Of a stretch of 64,000 nucleotides of DNA, positions 60,391-64,000 are shown piece after piece. Location of the stretch: contig CM040743.1 in NCBI GenBank assembly GCA_022829145.1, positions 30,121,646-30,185,645 of the forward strand, in the 5' to 3' direction. Position 1 is the stretch's first letter, and each line of letters starts with the position of its first letter. The translations under genes and the position numbers were made by a program. Origin of the DNA: Albula goreensis (Eukaryota > Chordata > Actinopteri > Albuliformes > Albulidae). The notes beneath the pieces are model-generated. The model searched no databases. It saw nothing but the letters and a program-made list of their open reading frames with translations, and was not told the DNA's origin.

Positions 60391-62582
60391 GGGTTGAAAG
60401 GAGAAGTGACTTCCCTCTATGCCTCAGTCAATACTTCAGCACTTTGACTTTTTTATGTGCCAGGAATATAGGAACAGCACCTTAATTTTTTTATATTCTT
60501 GAAATATAAGGTTCACACGTTGAGACTTTTTGGGTGCTAGAAATACAAAGCTCACTGCTTCCCCCTCTGAAGTTTAGGAATGGAGGGAAAGTGGTACCCA
60601 CAACCCCCCACCACCCCCCCCCCCCCAGCGGGACTACTCATCCTAAAACTGTTCTGTTTTAATGTATTTTGTTTAGATTACCTATATTTTCCATTCAGTA
60701 GTTTACTGTTTGATATATTGTGATCATTTGTAAAGGTTCATATAAACCTGCACAAGTGCAAGAAAACAGTAAATCCCCATTGTCGGTTTGATAGGTTCAC
60801 TCAAAGTGCAGAGATTGAACGTTGTTTGTTGAATACATTTGCTGGTTTGCATACACATTGTGTGTTATATGTGAAAGGAAGTGTTCTGTAGTTTGTTTTT
60901 TCATTTTTTAAAGGCTAATCTTTCTAATACCATTCTTCCATCACCTCACTGCTTGGTCCCATGTGGCCTCACTCAGGGTTGTCAAGAAAAATGCACATAC
61001 ATGAAAGATGATGTTTCAAAACTGGTTAAATGTACAGCTCCATTTGTAATGTATCACTGTGTGTTTTCTCTATGGCATTACAGATACATGCTTTCATTTT
61101 ATTTTGTCCTGGTGTTGTTTTTATTCCCAGTGAAAAAGTATACAACATGGGTTGTCAAGAAGGAAAGGAAAAGTGACATAAACTATTACTGAAGACATAC
61201 TGCTAGCACAAAAAGATACTGAGAGGAAGTAGTGCAAGTCAGAGAGCCGATACAGCAGGGACCCCTCCTTTGGAGTCAGATATACTTGTGAATTGAGAAA
61301 AAAGTGAATAAAACAGGATATTGTAAACAAAATGTACTGAGAGTGGGGAAGATATATGCAGAAAATAAGATGTACCACAGAAAATGGAATACAATAGATG
61401 AATGGACTCTTGAGGGTGAAAGAAAAGGTCTGTGGGATATTTTGACATGCTATTTGGATAAAATTCAAACTTCAGAAGTAAACCTCTCTGAGGGGAGGCG
61501 AAAGCTTGCTGAACCAGTAAAATCACGGTAACGTCTTGAAGCAGCTCTCGCCTGTTGGTATACTTAATCCAGGCACATTTTTCCTGTTGAAAATATAACA
61601 ATAAGTCATTCAAAATGGATGAATACTGAATACAATGGCGGCAAAGAGTAAACAGTCCAAATATAAATCATACACTACTTTGGGCTGAAATCCTGGCCAA
61701 CATTCAGCCACCAAAAATATCCTTAGCCTGTATTAATTTAAATAGCCACCCAAATTAAAAAAAACAAAAATCTACTTTTACCTGAAAAATTACATTAAAA
61801 CAGCATTACTTAAAAATGAGGAATGTCTTTCATACTGTCCATAAACATATGCTGCAATACTCCACATTAAAAAAATGCTTCTCCTCAATGTTGAAGAGGC
61901 TACAGATGCTAAATATCTCCTAAAGAGGATTAAGAATTTCTTCATCTTCTTAATATGCAACACAGGAGGTCAACAGCCAGTACACCATGAAATCAATCAG
62001 ACATAAAACCATCTTCAAATATAAGACGTTATATATATAATATAGTAGGTGTACTCAAGCAAGTAAATACAATCTATATTATGACTGCATAATTAAATTA
62101 ATTTGTGCTTATTTTTATGTATTTTCATCCTTTTTTATTTTTGAAATAATGTGAATTCAAGACTTAAAACTTTGATTTATTCAGCACTAGATGTACTTGC
62201 AGATGGAACTGCCATATCAAACAACAATGTCACATCTGATATGAGGAATGTCTCTAGAAAAGCAAAAAAGAGGACAACTCCTTAGTGGGCAGCAGGAGTC
62301 TTGTAATAGATGGAAGTTGTTTCAGATATAAAGCAAATGTGTGCAATTTGTAACAGATTAGTATGCATATTAATTATAGGTGAATCCGAAACTATAGTGT
62401 TAGGTATCCACGCTTCCTGGAACCAAATTCACGCTTTTTTTTGATTTGAGGTCTGCAACTTTAGTCCTTTAAATTAATGCTGGAACTGTCAGCAACTCTT
62501 GACAATTTAAAATGTTGAAATGCAATGCAATGACATAATTCAAGGAAAAACTCTTGAATTCCTCAGCTTTTTCAGATTAATC
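60391..62582. other. Unassigned DNA
   Basis: Contains the C tract at 60604-60627 and open frames of 75-124 codons on both strands around 60880-61613 without recognisable domains. Confidence 0.4.
60604..60627. repeat. Cytosine-rich low-complexity tract
   Basis: Twenty-four bases of C with two A interruptions. Confidence 0.95.
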
Positions 62583-62591
62583 AACTCTTAC

Positions 62592-62850
62592 CTCTTACTA
62601 AAAACAAAATTTTTCCCCTGGAATTGCTTTTTTATAACAATGTTAAATTCCCTCTTGCCTGAGGCCAGGCTGATGTCAGCAGCATTCTGTAGCTGCAACT
62701 TTACAGTCTGGTCTTGGTCCAGTTGAAATCTGTCCAGATGTTGATATTTACTTGTAATCTCACATTTTAGGACTGACGACCAAGAGCTGGCAGGTTTAAA
62801 TCTGACTGAGGCACGGGACAATGGCCTAAAGTGTACAGTGTCAAAATCTC
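62592..62850 (-). other. Exon-like open frame with splice donor, unrecognised
   Basis: On the minus strand the frame is open for about 86 codons from just after a TGA near 62852 to 62592, reading FDTVHFRPLSRASVRFKP, SSWSSVLKCEITSKYQHL, DQDQTVKLQLQNAADISLA and KREFNIVIKKQFQGKNFVF. It ends exactly at AAGAG|GTAAGAGT, a good vertebrate 5' splice site (intron start at plus 62591 reading leftward). An acceptor-like TACACTTTAG lies near 62832 on the same strand, giving a potential 80-codon internal exon. Amino-acid composition is soluble and beta-strand-like. I do not recognise the protein, no neighbouring exon was found, and a TE-derived or chance frame remains possible. Confidence 0.25.
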
Positions 62851-62852
62851 AG

Positions 62853-63713
62853 AGGAGTAATGTCACATTGTCTGACAAGTCTTCAACAGACATAATGTCA
62901 TACTGCCTGGCACCTTTTTGACAGTTTCATGTGAGAATTTACAACTGATGCTATTCTGTCTGACCAATGAGGCATAAAGCATTTCAGGTTTAGGGATTAA
63001 ACTGAGTTTTATGCCAATGCATTATTTATGCCGTAAAAGTTGAGGAATAATCACTTTTCACCTATAGTTTGACAGTTGACAAATGACATCTAACCCCTCC
63101 TATCCTGACAATCCCTGGTAGCCTACACCCATAATGGTCATTAACTACAGACAATGAATAAAATATGGAGAAGCCAACTTTATGGGTATTTGTTGACCAT
63201 GCGTGGCCAATTCGGCCTGTGTGTGTAAGGGCATAGAGTCTGCTGTTACCTGTAATACTGCACCATTGTTCTGAATAAAGTTCTTGTATAAAATTCTGAA
63301 ACCTGGTTCTTTGAAATTTGAAATGTTATCACATGCATAATTCAAAAACATAGCATAAATGTCTGATTAGGTTCTTAACAAGTGGAAGGAAGCCATTAAA
63401 AACACCCCTAATGAATAACATCCATATGAAATCTATTCTCAGTTATACATACCCTTTTGTCAATGCAGATTCTACTATTCTCTATTTTTGGGATAATGAT
63501 TTAAAAAGTATACTGCCCATTTTATTTTGTTCTCCAGGAATGTTATATATATAAAATTCCAACTTAGGGAAACTAGCTTATGTATAATTAAGACCAGTGA
63601 AAATGTTTTTATGTCAGAGACAAAAGATAGTGCACATTACAAACGTGTGTAAGAAAATTTGTACTTTCTCATTAAAACAACTTTAATTTAAAGCCTGTAT
63701 GGCATATTTCTGC
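62853..63713. other. Unassigned DNA
   Basis: Nothing recognised. Confidence 0.4.
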
Positions 63714-64000
63714 TTACCTCAGGGCCTTAATGCCTAGCAATATAGATTCTTTGCTAGTAAGACTAACATATTCACTTTGTCTGGCCTGAGGAGAGAAAAC
63801 CGTCGGAGCATAACAAAATGCCATGCTGTGCTGAACACTCTTTTCGATTGAATGCTTGTCACGCAAATGCATAAATATTTGCCGGCAACCTTTTCCAGCA
63901 GTGGGAAGCAGGCCTCGTTGATTTTCCACCAGTCCAAGAGGGCGGCATCCACATCAGTCACTGTCTCCTGTGTGTAGATATCCATCACCGGTGGCTATTT
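63714..64000 (-). pseudogene. hAT transposase C-terminal dimerisation domain (runs off the edge)
   Basis: Read from the right edge leftward, the frame gives DWWKINEACFPLLEKVAGKY, then LCICVTSIQSKRVFSTAWHF, PDKVNMLVLLAKNLYC and a stop at about 63734. This is the hAT family C-terminal dimerisation domain, normally P..WW..N..RFP.LA..A..YL.IPATS.PSERVFS.AG, of ZBED-like transposases. Deviations (CICVTSIQSKR for the usual CIPATSVPSER, W for G after STA) suggest relaxed constraint, but the visible 80 codons are uninterrupted in one frame. The rest of the transposase, if present, lies beyond position 64000. The protein wording is close to that of the deleted copy at 49018-49560, but the two are on opposite strands 14 kb apart and are separate insertions. 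Confidence 0.82.

Noticed and set aside
1..64000. CRISPR array, bacterial operon, phage or integron features
   Set aside because: No regularly spaced repeats, no dense same-strand long frames, and all recognisable elements are of vertebrate type.

Overview
This window looks like non-coding DNA from a ray-finned fish, almost certainly a teleost. It is AT-rich and full of decayed transposable elements of fish type: pogo/Tigger, Tc1/mariner, hAT, PIF/Harbinger, probably piggyBac, Bel/Pao, LTR, L2 and CR1-like. It also has long (CA)n, (GT)n and (GA)n tracts and two copies of a short repeat tag that is very common in fish (core reads GCAGACGCTCTTA..CAGAGCGACTTA). The CR1-like fragment and ACATTACATT-type lead-in of the tag would suit an early-branching teleost, but that is weak inference. 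I found no intact host gene, tRNA, bacterial operon or CRISPR array; nearly every open frame is short and unsupported.

Layout. 0-10 kb: pogo-like transposase N-terminus (448-790), L2-type reverse transcriptase (2575-3215), a possible Tigger-like scrap (4280-4533), a Tc1-like scrap (9360-9445) and a 121-nt 5S rRNA-like block (9990-10110). 10-16 kb: a complete Tigger-type MITE (11326-11941), a palindromic MITE remnant (12375-12455) and a minus-strand Bel/Pao Pol fossil (13938-15760). 20-32 kb: two copies of one hAT-type long-TIR MITE in opposite orientation (20652-21300, 30800-31469), an LTR-like repeat (21474-22005), a Harbinger transposase fossil (28026-28870) and the first fish tag (30110-30173).

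32-47 kb: mostly unassigned DNA with hairpins, a CR1-like LINE tail (39590-40030, minus), the second fish tag (41616-41670) and a Tc1-like transposase 3' half (46150-46671, minus). 48-55 kb: a small hAT MITE (48521-48713), an internally deleted hAT transposase (49018-49560), the second LTR-like repeat (51492-52044) and a 1.85-kb fold-back hAT-type element with an unrelated core (53123-54970). 55-64 kb: a solo LTR with a 4-bp target duplication (58211-59412), a probable piggyBac C-terminal remnant (59950-60390), one unrecognised exon-like minus-strand frame (62592-62850) and a hAT C-terminal domain running off the right edge (63714-64000, minus).

The genes do not work together: this is a layered record of independent insertions, with several short non-autonomous elements and transposase fossils that could have mobilised relatives. 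Assignments rest on protein motifs and termini read by eye; no database search was possible.
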